A stretch of DNA of 60,065 bases from assembly GCF_001053095.1 (NCBI RefSeq), contig NZ_CGBP01000027.1, forward strand, positions 1 through 60,065, given 5' to 3'. A program made the translations under genes and the position numbers. Positions 1 to 8,508 of the stretch are shown here, one piece after another (the first letter of the stretch is position 1; each line of letters begins with the position of its first letter). The DNA comes from Yersinia similis. Its GTDB lineage: Bacteria; Pseudomonadota; Gammaproteobacteria; Enterobacterales; Enterobacteriaceae. The notes under the pieces are model-generated. The model was given only the letters and a program-made list of their open reading frames with translations. It was not told the DNA's origin and did no database searches.

Positions 1-137
1 CTGAGAAACCGGAAATCTCAAAAAGTGTGTGGAACTAAAGCTGGGATACTTACAGATGGTCATATAGCCCCTACAATATTGTCGCTACTTTTTAGTTTTT
101 CGTGAGAAAGTAGGTATCCAGCAATAAAATTATCTCA

Positions 138-638
138 CTAATCCTCGGCATCTTTTGTTATTTCACCGCCCTCTACTGACTGCTGATAGGATGAGTTTCC
201 CATAGAGAAAAATATTCTATCATCTCTAATTTTTTCTATATCCATTATCCAGTTTTTATCTATACAATTTTTTTCAGTCTTCATCTCATCGAAACAGAGT
301 AAATCAGACGAGTCAGTACTGAGCCGTAAATCTCCAGTGGGCATTTTTTTATAACCATCGCTGAAGTCCCATATGCTTATTGAAAAACCACCATTCAAAT
401 CATACTTCGGTATGCCGTATTTCTTCTTTAACATAGTTTTATTCTCTTTCCACCAAGCGATTTTACCTTGGTCAGTCAGAGGAAAGTGCCTTACGAGAAT
501 ATAATTACCAAAAGTCGTTTCCCCAAATTTTATGGTATGAACACCAACAATTTCTACCGGTCGAAAAATTTCCCATGCAGCATAGAGTACGCCAACAGCG
601 ATCATCCCCAATAGGATGTTACGTTTAATTTTTGTCAT
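138..638 (-). CDS. DUF943 family membrane-anchored protein, copy 3 of tandem array
   Basis: A 166-residue protein with a basic N-terminus, one hydrophobic segment (about residues 6-23) and a hydrophilic remainder, so it is probably anchored in the inner membrane with a periplasmic domain. The segment RPVEIVGVH after the membrane anchor and a conserved pair of cysteines (LLCFDEM...NCIDKNW) recur in the two genes upstream. I recognise the family as DUF943, of unknown function. A GTG codon at 650 lies only 2 nt after GGAGA; ATG at 638 has that GGAG about 12 nt upstream and matches the starts of the paralogues, so I use it. It is the last gene of a minus-strand set led by the DUF3289 gene at 1782-2648. 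Its last 43 bp (137-179) are identical to the end of the copy at 1295-1777, a sign of recent duplication or gene conversion. Confidence 0.75.
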   Translation of the reverse strand: MTKIKRNILLGMIAVGVLYAAWEIFRPVEIVGVHTIKFGETTFGNYILVRHFPLTDQGKIAWWKENKTMLKKKYGIPKYDLNGGFSISIWDFSDGYKKMPTGDLRLSTDSSDLLCFDEMKTEKNCIDKNWIMDIEKIRDDRIFFSMGNSSYQQSVEGGEITKDAED

Positions 639-719
639 TTTTAGGGACACTCTCCAGTAACAAATAAAATTACGACAATAGACTTTTTACAGTTACTCAA
701 CAGAGCCGATATCGCGTTG

Positions 720-1226
720 TTATAAATCATCGTTTTTTGTTATTTTACCGCCCTCGATTGCTTGTTGGTAGGATGACCTTCCTATAGAGATGAAAATCCT
801 ATTATCTCTAATCTTTTCTATACCCATTATCCAGTTTTTATCTATGCAGTTTTTTGCTACTTTCATCTCCTCAAAGCATATTAAATGAGATGTATCAGAA
901 TCAGGAAAAAATACATCTCTTTTGGGTAAATTTAATTTATATCCATCACCTGTATCTAATATTTTTACCGAAAATCGGTCATCTATATAATTTTTAGGAA
1001 CACCATATTTTTCTTTTAATAAAAATTTGTTATTTTCCCACCAGCTAATTTTTCCTTTATCAGTGACAGGGAAATTTTTAACTATTATATAGTTTGAATA
1101 ATAACCTTCACTAAAATTATCGATATGAACATCAACAATCTCTACAGGCCGAGCAATCTCCCATGCGGTATAGAGCGCGCCAACAGCGAACATCCCTAAT
1201 AGAATTTTATGTTTGCTATTTTTCAT
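720..1226 (-). CDS. DUF943 family membrane-anchored protein, copy 2
   Basis: A 168-residue paralogue of its two neighbours: short basic N-terminus, a hydrophobic segment (ILLGMFAVGALYTAW), then ARPVEIVDVH and the conserved cysteine pair (LICFEEM...NCIDKNWIM). A GGAG lies about 14 nt before the ATG, an arrangement shared with copy 3. It is the most diverged of the three in its central part (charged, PKRDVFFPDSD). Function unknown. The periplasm-facing topology and the position behind a DUF3289 gene would suit an immunity protein, but that is inference only. Confidence 0.75.
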   Translation of the reverse strand: MKNSKHKILLGMFAVGALYTAWEIARPVEIVDVHIDNFSEGYYSNYIIVKNFPVTDKGKISWWENNKFLLKEKYGVPKNYIDDRFSVKILDTGDGYKLNLPKRDVFFPDSDTSHLICFEEMKVAKNCIDKNWIMGIEKIRDNRIFISIGRSSYQQAIEGGKITKNDDL

Positions 1227-1294
1227 TTTTAGGCGCGATCTCCGCTAGAGAATAAATTATTTTTTGCAATCACTCACATTGTAAAACTCCAGTA

Positions 1295-1777
1295 CTAATC
1301 CTCGGCATCTTTTGTTATTTCACCGCCCTCTACTGATTGTCGGTAAGATGACCTACCTATAGAAAAAACGTATCTATCATCATATTTTCTTATAAATAAA
1401 AGAGACTTTTTTTCTATGCAATTTTCTACTACTTTCATATCATCAAAACAAAGTAAATCAGATGATTCCAGACTGAGCCGCATATCCCCGGTAGGCAGTT
1501 TTTTATAGCCATCACCAAAACTCCAAACGCTAACTAAATAATATCCATTCAAGTCTTCTTTAGGTAAGTCATACTTTTCCTTCAACATTATTTTATTTTT
1601 TTCCCACCAAGCTATTTTTTCCTTGTCAGTAATAGGAAAGTTTTTCGCCAGAATAAAACTATAATGGCGGTCTTGGTGAACTGCGACAATCTCTACTGGC
1701 TGGGTGATTATCCATATAATGAATAACAACCCAACAGCAAATATTCCCAATAATATATTACGTTTAATTTTTAGCAT
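1295..1777 (-). CDS. DUF943 family membrane-anchored protein, copy 1
   Basis: A 160-residue member of the same family with an N-terminal membrane segment (ILLGIFAVGLLFIIWII) and the TQPVEIVAVH motif. The cysteine pair is conserved (LLCFDDM...NCIE), but the WIM segment that follows in the other copies is replaced by SLLFIRKYDD. AGGAAAG lies 10 nt before the ATG. The gene starts 4 bp after the stop codon of the DUF3289 gene at 1782-2648, so the two are probably translationally coupled; this is the array member most tightly linked to that gene. Confidence 0.75.
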   Translation of the reverse strand: MLKIKRNILLGIFAVGLLFIIWIITQPVEIVAVHQDRHYSFILAKNFPITDKEKIAWWEKNKIMLKEKYDLPKEDLNGYYLVSVWSFGDGYKKLPTGDMRLSLESSDLLCFDDMKVVENCIEKKSLLFIRKYDDRYVFSIGRSSYRQSVEGGEITKDAED

Positions 1778-1781
1778 TTTA

Positions 1782-2648
1782 CTAACGCTTTCCTGTAATT
1801 TCTATACTGGCTTCCATATTAGTCAGAAAGGGTTTATACCCTAATCCCTTCCAACGCTGGAGGACGAACCAGATATGGAATATCCGAAACTGGCGATAAA
1901 AAGAGTCCAAAACATCAGTATCATCAAGGCCAAAGTGATCTTGTGAGCGATAATGTACCGTTGCATAGAACATATCACTATCGACTTTCAGGGACTTTAT
2001 AGTGATATGTGTTGCATGGATGGCATGAACCGTAATACCCAACCCATTAGTCCTATCTTTCCATCTATTAAATCTAGGTAAAACAGTAAGCTTTATTTCA
2101 TCATTAAATAATGACGCTGCCGTTGAAGGATAATGTCCATTATCCCAATCTATTTTTTCTTTTAGAATTTTCTTTATCACAAGCAATGAACTATCATCAG
2201 ATTTATCACTTAATATCTGCTCTTTTAATGCACTATCCAGTAATAAATCACGGAAAGGAGCACCATTATTTATCTGCATATGCGTGATCATCTTACGCAT
2301 AATACTCTGATATTTTCCCGAAAATGAAAACGTATCGGATAAGTGACGAAACTCATCAAATAAAATTCTGGCGACTTCTGCTTTATTGACTTTTTCTTTC
2401 GGTTTTTGATTGAAATGATCCATAGCAAAACTGGTGGGTGTTTTTTCCCCCGTGTAAGGATCTAGCGTAACGGATACCCCTCTCAGATTAAATTTTCCCT
2501 TTAATTCGGCTTCTGTCAAATCGCCGTTCTTCATATCCGCAGCACCGTAATCATCCATACGATTGCGTGTTTTAAATATGCACAATGGGAACTGTAAGGG
2601 TAGCGTTTTGGGTGGTGCCTTTTTTTCCGTCATGTTTTTTTCCGTCAT
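1782..2648 (-). CDS. DUF3289 (YPO3983-like) family protein, possible effector
   Basis: A 288-residue soluble protein with no signal peptide or membrane segment. I recognise it as the DUF3289 family, known in Yersinia as YPO3983-like proteins; no biochemical role is established to my knowledge. The C-terminal third, with YRSQDHFGLDDTDVLDS and FRIFHIWFVLQRWKG, is the most motif-rich part. The first five codons duplicate the next block (ATGACGGAAAAA twice), so translation may begin at either the Met at 2648 or the Met at 2633; the second has GGA 7-9 nt upstream. Three DUF943 genes follow, the first after 4 bp. One soluble gene with no export signal followed by several membrane-anchored paralogues resembles toxin/immunity loci, but no PAAR, VgrG, Hcp or Rhs gene is in the window. 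Confidence 0.7.
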   Translation of the reverse strand: MTEKNMTEKKAPPKTLPLQFPLCIFKTRNRMDDYGAADMKNGDLTEAELKGKFNLRGVSVTLDPYTGEKTPTSFAMDHFNQKPKEKVNKAEVARILFDEFRHLSDTFSFSGKYQSIMRKMITHMQINNGAPFRDLLLDSALKEQILSDKSDDSSLLVIKKILKEKIDWDNGHYPSTAASLFNDEIKLTVLPRFNRWKDRTNGLGITVHAIHATHITIKSLKVDSDMFYATVHYRSQDHFGLDDTDVLDSFYRQFRIFHIWFVLQRWKGLGYKPFLTNMEASIEITGKR

Positions 2649-2735
2649 AATGCTAACTAAATCCGTTTAATAAAAAAATTTATCCGTCATAACGCAAAGC
2701 GGCATCCAGTAACAAGATGCCGCTCCAAATCATTA

Positions 2736-5700
2736 TCAGAAACTGACTTTCACGCCCAAATTACCTAAGTAGCCATCTAATTTGCCATCAAAAGATTTTT
2801 GGTATTTCGCATCAGCATAGAGATCAACCTGACTATTCACTTTAGCGGTCACCCCTGCGCCCCCCTGCCAGAAGGTTTTTGTGAAGTCAGGACGGATATC
2901 CACCGTCGCTACCGTCACCTGTGGGTTTCGGCCCAACTGGTGAAGCACATCGGTGGTCAGATAAGGCTTAATATCTCGCTTCTCACTCGCGTCACTGAAC
3001 AGACGCAGCCCGGCACGTACCTGACCAACAGAGTAATCCGTCCCCCCGATCTCTGAAATGGCATCGTTGAAATTCTTCGGACTCAGGTGCAGGTATTGAT
3101 ATTTTAGCTGCCCCTGAGGCTCCACTACCCAGCCAGCAGCCAGTGGATACGGCTGACCCACTTCGGCAGACATCACAACACCGTAGCCATTATGCTTGGT
3201 ATTATGTTGGCTCTCATAGTTGTTGCGGTATAGCGTTGCCTGGCTAACGATATCAAGGTAACCGCCTTCCTCGGTCATCAGGGTGTAATAACCCCCAAAC
3301 CCATAAGCCTCGGTTTTAATCTTGCCGGTGTCGATCGACAAATCCGGATTTATCGCCCGCGCCCGATCCCGTGTATCGCTATTCTGCTTACCTAGGGTGA
3401 TCATCATACCGCCAGTCACTTGAGTGCCTGCGGCATTTTTGGCCTGATAGACATCATGACCCAATTGCATAAACCAGATATTTGAATCGTAGCTAAAACG
3501 GCCCGCATCAAAATTATTATGCTGCCCACGGATCCGGCCCCATGAGTCTTGATTAAACCCTTCAGCTGCCCCCTCGGCCGAGCCACGGCGTTCGTGCAAA
3601 CTCCCCAAGGTGGTAAAACCATAAAATGCATTTAACCAAGGTGCGGCAATATAGCCAGGAACTTCAGGGCGGTAAGCCGTCTCTCCTCCTGGATCAACTT
3701 CTGGATCAACTCCTGGATCAACTCCTGGATCAGGATTGATGAGATTAGATTGCAGGTTCCAACGGTTGCCATCTATCTGATACAAGAAATATTCATAGGC
3801 TCCTGCGCTCACTGAGTTGCTCATAGTAAATGAGCCAGAATGGGTCTCCCCATCAACAGTAATCAGGTTAATCCCATCACCCGTGGTCAACGCACCCAAA
3901 CCGCCTTGGTTAATAACCTGAACCCCATGGTCACCAGAGGCATTACCTATTACATAGAGTCTATCCACTGGTGAGTCGTTATCACCCAATTGCACATTAA
4001 AGGTAAAACTGCCACTCCCGGTGACATTACTGTTGATCGTTAAGGTACTGAAATTATCGTAAGGGGCTCGTGAATTGGTGTTACTGCTATTTGGGATAAA
4101 GTTCATCTGGCCCAATACATGCATTGACTCAACATCTGCATCACCCGTTAAATTCCAGATACTGCTACTGTCGATATCAACCTGTTTGGCGTTAGTCGCC
4201 GCCCCCGTCCAAACGGAATTGTTATTCAGTGCCAGGCTAATATTGCTGTTTTCTGCGGCCTGAATATCACCCAACAGAACGGCGTGATTATCGCCATTCA
4301 CATTGACATTACTGGTGGCTCCCGCATTACTCGAGGCGTAGATCAATAACCCATTCCCTCCCGTTAACTGCGAACCATTCTTCACATCAACATTAATGTC
4401 AGCACCATTAGCCCAAATGCCCGGCCCCTGCTCACTATGAATCTGCGAGTTGTTCAGCGTAACCTGAGTGTAAGCGGTGTGAGACCCCGTCCCGGTATTT
4501 GAGGCATAAATCCCTCCCGCGCCCTGGCCTTGAGTGGTAATTTGGCTCTCTTCCAGCAGAATTGAGCTACCATCATCTACCCACAAGGCATAAGCACCAG
4601 CGCCGGTCGATAGACCTGTAATATTTTTAGCGCTGATGGATGAGTCGGCAAAAGTACCCAGCACCATACCTGAGTTACCCGTCGTCTCGATGAGGGCATC
4701 ATTTAGATTTAGGTTACCGCCTTTAGCTGCCGCCACCCCAATACTGCCAGTCCCCGCCGTTGAAATTGCCATATTGGTGGCATCAAGGCTCTGCTCAGAG
4801 TAGAGGCCGTGAGAGTTATTCCCTTTGGTTATCACCGTAGTATTTTTTACAATAGCTGTTCCACGATTTTCAATCGCCGTTGCATTCACGCCCTCGGTAA
4901 TAATCACGGCGTTATCGACATTCAGCGATGAGCTATTATCCCGAACCCAGATCCCCTTCGCATAGTTACCTTTTGAGTGGTAAGACCCCCCATTAATGGT
5001 GACGTCAGCGTCCTTATTAACATCTAACAGTATCGTGCTGCCACTGTTAGAAATAGCATCGACATTATTTAATATGATGACCGCTTGATTGGACGCACTG
5101 CTGCCCTGTGCCATTAATACGCCACCCGCGGCTAATTCGATATTGGCATTACTGACCGAGGCATTCCCATTCACTTTAAATAGGTTGGTGATATTACCGG
5201 TGGCAAGAAGACCATCCATCGTAATAGATGATCCCTCCCCCACATTCACACCCACAGAACCTTTGGTTATATTCAGTGTGGTGTTATCTAAAGTCGCATC
5301 TGAGCCACCCGATGAAATATAGATACCCGCACCATTGGTCGCATGAGTACTATTAATGGTGTTATCCGCACCCGTTAGGCTACCACCGGGACCATTCAGA
5401 TAAATGCCATAGCTACCACTGCCACTGGTATTGACGGTGGTATTGTTCAATGTCAATCCCGTCCCTCCCGCACCATAAATAGCGTGGGTTAACGAGTAGC
5501 TGGTCGTGATCACCGAACTGTGAATATCGGTATTACTGCCCAAACCAGAGGAATACACGCCATATGCCGTCTGACCTTTCGTGGTAATCGTACCACCTTG
5601 TAAATTCACCGTACCTTTATCATTTAAGACACCAAAAGCCGTACCACTCTCGGTCTTGATAGTCGAACCCGTCAAACCCAACGTCCCACCTTCAGAAGAA

Positions 5701-5963
5701 TAGGCACCAATTGCACCAAAGCCCGTGGTTTCAATAACGACATCGGAGCCACCATTAATGGTGCTACCGGAGCCTTGCACAAATACCGCCGAGTGGTTAT
5801 TAGCCTCAGTGTCATAACCCCCAGAGATAACCATAGTGCTGCCATCCGTTATGCTGGCAGTTTGTACCGCCCAGCTATACAGGGGACTGCAAAGAGGCAC
5901 CAGCAAACTGGCTATCACTGTTTTACTAAAGCACGGGGAAAGCGTAGAGCGGTTTGTTTTCAT
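2736..5963 (-). CDS. yapE: classical (type Va) autotransporter adhesin, YapE-type
   Basis: A 1075-residue outer-membrane autotransporter. It has an N-terminal signal peptide ending near PLYSWA-VQ and a long Ser/Thr/Asn/Gly-rich passenger (about residues 35-740) with repeating short beta-strand turns typical of a beta-helix. A Pro/Asp linker with four VDPG-like repeats follows, then a C-terminal beta-barrel of about 290 residues ending in a terminal Phe (LGVKVSF). I chose the second Met (5963) because AAGG lies 6 nt before it; the first Met (5969) abuts the AAGG. Neighbourhood with a YPO3983-type gene fits the Yersinia YapE locus, an adhesin and autoagglutination factor. That name rests on memory of the locus and not on a search; the autotransporter class itself is certain. 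Confidence 0.85.
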   Translation of the reverse strand: MKTNRSTLSPCFSKTVIASLLVPLCSPLYSWAVQTASITDGSTMVISGGYDTEANNHSAVFVQGSGSTINGGSDVVIETTGFGAIGAYSSEGGTLGLTGSTIKTESGTAFGVLNDKGTVNLQGGTITTKGQTAYGVYSSGLGSNTDIHSSVITTSYSLTHAIYGAGGTGLTLNNTTVNTSGSGSYGIYLNGPGGSLTGADNTINSTHATNGAGIYISSGGSDATLDNTTLNITKGSVGVNVGEGSSITMDGLLATGNITNLFKVNGNASVSNANIELAAGGVLMAQGSSASNQAVIILNNVDAISNSGSTILLDVNKDADVTINGGSYHSKGNYAKGIWVRDNSSSLNVDNAVIITEGVNATAIENRGTAIVKNTTVITKGNNSHGLYSEQSLDATNMAISTAGTGSIGVAAAKGGNLNLNDALIETTGNSGMVLGTFADSSISAKNITGLSTGAGAYALWVDDGSSILLEESQITTQGQGAGGIYASNTGTGSHTAYTQVTLNNSQIHSEQGPGIWANGADINVDVKNGSQLTGGNGLLIYASSNAGATSNVNVNGDNHAVLLGDIQAAENSNISLALNNNSVWTGAATNAKQVDIDSSSIWNLTGDADVESMHVLGQMNFIPNSSNTNSRAPYDNFSTLTINSNVTGSGSFTFNVQLGDNDSPVDRLYVIGNASGDHGVQVINQGGLGALTTGDGINLITVDGETHSGSFTMSNSVSAGAYEYFLYQIDGNRWNLQSNLINPDPGVDPGVDPEVDPGGETAYRPEVPGYIAAPWLNAFYGFTTLGSLHERRGSAEGAAEGFNQDSWGRIRGQHNNFDAGRFSYDSNIWFMQLGHDVYQAKNAAGTQVTGGMMITLGKQNSDTRDRARAINPDLSIDTGKIKTEAYGFGGYYTLMTEEGGYLDIVSQATLYRNNYESQHNTKHNGYGVVMSAEVGQPYPLAAGWVVEPQGQLKYQYLHLSPKNFNDAISEIGGTDYSVGQVRAGLRLFSDASEKRDIKPYLTTDVLHQLGRNPQVTVATVDIRPDFTKTFWQGGAGVTAKVNSQVDLYADAKYQKSFDGKLDGYLGNLGVKVSF
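3688..3735. repeat. 12-bp in-frame tandem repeat in autotransporter linker
   Basis: Four copies of a 12-bp unit (CCTGGATCAACT and close variants) at 3688-3699, 3700-3711, 3712-3723 and 3724-3735. On the minus strand they encode VDPG-type tetrapeptides joining passenger and barrel. A multiple of three keeps the frame, so copy number could vary without inactivating the gene. Confidence 0.9.
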
Positions 5964-5969
5964 AACCAT

Positions 5970-6638
5970 CCTTGGATTTTTATTGGAATAATTAAAACAA
6001 TAAAAATAACAAAACTTTTATTGTTATTTTTATATTTCTTTAATTCAGGGTCGGATTTTTACATGTCAAATGGGAAGTTACCCCACCATATAGAGATTAT
6101 ATTTACTCTGATGGTTACTGGATATGAGACTACAACACTGTATGTGTAGGAGCTTTCCCACCAAATCAAGATTACGATAAAAATCAATTAATTAAATAAA
6201 AAATAACATAATTAAACTGAATAAGAAAAAATGACAATGCCATAAATAAAATTTTTTATAAAAAACATTATCTATTTCATTTTTTCAAAAAAAATAATAA
6301 TGATAATCACTGAGCCTATCATTACCGGCTGTGCTTCCCGTCTTCCAGAAGCGATTTCTTCATCTGAACATGTCGTGCAACAAACAGTATTAATTAGGTC
6401 TATTCATCATTACTGTAAAAATACCATTTCAAATACGAAATAATATTAAAAACACGAAGTAATACAATATAATTCTTAATTTCTAACACTTCTTATTACT
6501 CAAAAAACGATAATTTTATATCCTACAGTTGTGATGGTGTCCGACTCTGCTATTATCAGCAGGCCATAAGTATTTTCTGTCATATTTTGTAGAATAATCA
6601 TCTGCATAAGGCATGGGTTAAGGCCATCGAGGAGAAAT
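5970..6638. other. AT-rich divergent intergenic region yapE / yhjD
   Basis: About 670 bp separate the two divergent genes. The left part holds a perfect AT-rich palindrome (6000-6033). Near 6296-6314 there is a weak Fur-box resemblance (about 14 of 19 to the consensus) with no iron gene beside it. A 47-codon open frame at 6300-6443 begins near ITGCAS, like a lipoprotein lipobox, but lacks a ribosome binding site. Nothing else was recognised. The AT content suits a silenced or environmentally controlled adhesin promoter. Confidence 0.4.
6000..6033. promoter_or_regulatory. perfect 13-bp AT-rich inverted repeat upstream of yapE
   Basis: ATAAAAATAACAA at 6000-6012 is the exact reverse complement of 6021-6033, separated by 8 bp. 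It lies about 37-70 bp upstream of the yapE start, where an operator or cruciform could act. A similar 13-bp AT-rich palindrome lies upstream of the TpsA gene (35359-35393). Regulatory role is inferred. Confidence 0.4.
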
Positions 6639-7703
6639 ATGCCGAACGCACCGAAAGATAAAGTTACACCACAGGTACGCAGTCAATCCACAGCCCCACT
6701 GGCTGTCGGGATTGAAACTGGCAAAAAAGCCATCTCTCATATGGCCCGCCTCAGTGATCGTATTAGAGCCTATCCCGCTATCGCCCATATTATTCGTGCA
6801 ACAGATCGTTTTAATGACCGGTTGGGGAGTCAATTTGGTGCCGCTATTACTTACTTTTCATTTCTGTCACTGATCCCAATTTTGATGGTCTCTTTTGCTA
6901 CCGTCGGTTTTGTATTAGCGTCGAATCCCGATCTGTTGGCTGAATTAATTAACAAGATTGTGAATAGCATCAGTGACCCGGCACTGGCCACCACACTCAA
7001 AAATACGGTGAATACCGCAATCCAGCAACGCACCACCGTTGGGCTGACCGGCTTAGCCATTGCGCTTTATTCCGGGATCAGTTGGATGGGGAACCTGCGC
7101 GAAGCGATTCGGGCACAATCATGTGATGTCTGGGAGCGTAATCCGCAAGATAAGGAAAAATTCTATTACCGCTATGCCCGGGATTTTATCTCACTGATTG
7201 GGTTAGTGGTGGCGTTAATTATCACACTCTCACTGACCTCCATTGCCGGTGCTGCCCAAGCGGCGATCGTCAATGCGTTAGGCCTGGGCGGTATTGAATG
7301 GTTACGCCCAGCCATGACGTTAATCGCATTATCGATTTCTATTGCCGCTAACTACCTGTTATTTTTATGGATATTCTGGATATTGCCACGGAATAAGCCG
7401 AAGAAAACAGCGCTGTTGCGCGGAACCCTAATTGCCGCCATCGGTTTTGAAGTGATTAAATTTATCATGACCATGATGCTGCCTCGCCTTGCCAGTTCAC
7501 CATCTGGCGCAGCCTTTGGCTCAGTGATTGGTTTAATGGCTTTCTTCTACTTTTTTGCCCGCCTAACCTTATTCTGTGCGGCTTGGATAGCCACTGCTCA
7601 TGATGTAGAAGATAACCATGTAGAGGGCAAAGACATTGAGGATAAAAATATTGAGGACCAAAACGTAGAGGACAAGAGTTTACCAACGAGTAGAGAAAAG
7701 TAA
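6639..7703 (+). CDS. yhjD: YihY/BrkB family inner-membrane protein (YhjD-type)
   Basis: A 354-residue integral membrane protein of the YihY/UPF0761 family: cytoplasmic N-terminus of about 65 residues, then six or so membrane segments (for example FGAAITYFSFLSLIPILMVSF and FISLIGLVVALIITLSL). The family signature GISWMGNLREAIRAQ lies between helices. E. coli YhjD has been linked to tolerance of lipid A biosynthesis defects, but molecular function is unsettled. The C-terminus is an acidic run of near-repeats (EDNHVEGKDIEDKNIEDQ) that may be low-complexity. GAGGAG sits just before the ATG. The next gene begins 3 bp after the stop, so the two are co-transcribed. Placement upstream of an AsmA-like gene and pdeH matches the yhjD-yhjG-yhjH order in E. 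coli. Confidence 0.85.
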   Translation: MPNAPKDKVTPQVRSQSTAPLAVGIETGKKAISHMARLSDRIRAYPAIAHIIRATDRFNDRLGSQFGAAITYFSFLSLIPILMVSFATVGFVLASNPDLLAELINKIVNSISDPALATTLKNTVNTAIQQRTTVGLTGLAIALYSGISWMGNLREAIRAQSCDVWERNPQDKEKFYYRYARDFISLIGLVVALIITLSLTSIAGAAQAAIVNALGLGGIEWLRPAMTLIALSISIAANYLLFLWIFWILPRNKPKKTALLRGTLIAAIGFEVIKFIMTMMLPRLASSPSGAAFGSVIGLMAFFYFFARLTLFCAAWIATAHDVEDNHVEGKDIEDKNIEDQNVEDKSLPTSREK

Positions 7704-7706
7704 CTT

Positions 7707-8504
7707 ATGATTATGAGAAAATCATCTGTGTCACGCTCGATAAAATGGCGTAAATACTTACTGACCTTGCTGATCTTGATCATACTGGCTGCAGGCCTGA
7801 TTTATAAATTACGTTTCAGTAATGCGGATGCGCTCTGGAGGAGCATTAGCCAGCAATGTATTCCGCATATGGTCACAGAAGATGATCCGCGCCCTTGTGC
7901 CGAGGTGAATATACCCGCGGGCTTTGCGGTGCTTAAAGATAGGAATGGCCCGTTACAGTATTTGTTGATCCCCACCGTACAAATTAGCGGTATTGAAAGC
8001 CCGCAATTATTAACCGCCACCAGCCCGAACTATTTTGCCGATGCCTGGCAGGCTCGCTATTTTATGGCTGATAAGTACGGCGCGCCTATCGATGACACTG
8101 ATATCTCATTAGCCATTAATTCAAAATATGGGCGCACACAGGATCAATTACACATTCATATCTCTTGTCTGAAGCCACAAGTAAAAACCATACTGGCCGC
8201 CCATAGCGCCGATTTCCAGCAGCAATGGCAACCACTGCCTGGCGGCTTACTGGGACACGATTATTGGGTACGGCGCATCACAGCAACAGAATTACAGCAA
8301 TCAGGGCCGTTTCGTCTGTTAGCCGATGAAATGCCAGGGGCAAAAGAGCAGATGGGCCGTTACGGTCTGGCAATGACCGCACTGCCCTCTGGAGATTTTT
8401 TACTGCTGGCCAACAAAGCGAACCTGATAACCCAAGATCGCGCCTCAGCAGAGGAGCTGCAAGATCACACCTGTCAGGTGCTACCTCTCCCCCCAGAGCA
8501 GTAA
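7707..8504 (+). CDS. cdh: CDP-diacylglycerol pyrophosphatase
   Basis: A 265-residue membrane-anchored hydrolase that cleaves CDP-diacylglycerol to CMP and phosphatidate. It has one N-terminal membrane segment (LLTLLILIILAAGLIY, about residues 16-32) and a periplasmic catalytic domain of HIT-like type. The family core NSKYGRTQDQLHIHISCL is intact, including the HxH pair. The start is 3 bp after the yhjD stop; ATG at 7713 is an equally possible start. The C-terminus converges on the AsmA-like gene with only 4 bp between stop codons. In E. coli cdh is elsewhere, so its coupling to yhjD is a feature of this genome; both proteins belong to envelope lipid biology. Confidence 0.87.
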   Translation: MIMRKSSVSRSIKWRKYLLTLLILIILAAGLIYKLRFSNADALWRSISQQCIPHMVTEDDPRPCAEVNIPAGFAVLKDRNGPLQYLLIPTVQISGIESPQLLTATSPNYFADAWQARYFMADKYGAPIDDTDISLAINSKYGRTQDQLHIHISCLKPQVKTILAAHSADFQQQWQPLPGGLLGHDYWVRRITATELQQSGPFRLLADEMPGAKEQMGRYGLAMTALPSGDFLLLANKANLITQDRASAEELQDHTCQVLPLPPEQ

Positions 8505-8508
8505 CACA

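Noticed and set aside
1-137. Possible end of another gene at the left edge
   Set aside because: Short AT-rich stretch without an open frame that continues off the edge with any recognisable motif.
6296-6314. Fur-box-like sequence upstream of yhjD
   Set aside because: Only the left two hexamers match well, it lies over 300 bp from either gene, and neither neighbour is an iron gene.
6300-6443. 47-codon open frame with a lipobox-like TGC after a short hydrophobic start
   Set aside because: No ribosome binding site, weak hydrophobic segment with a charged residue and proline, and no recognisable homology.
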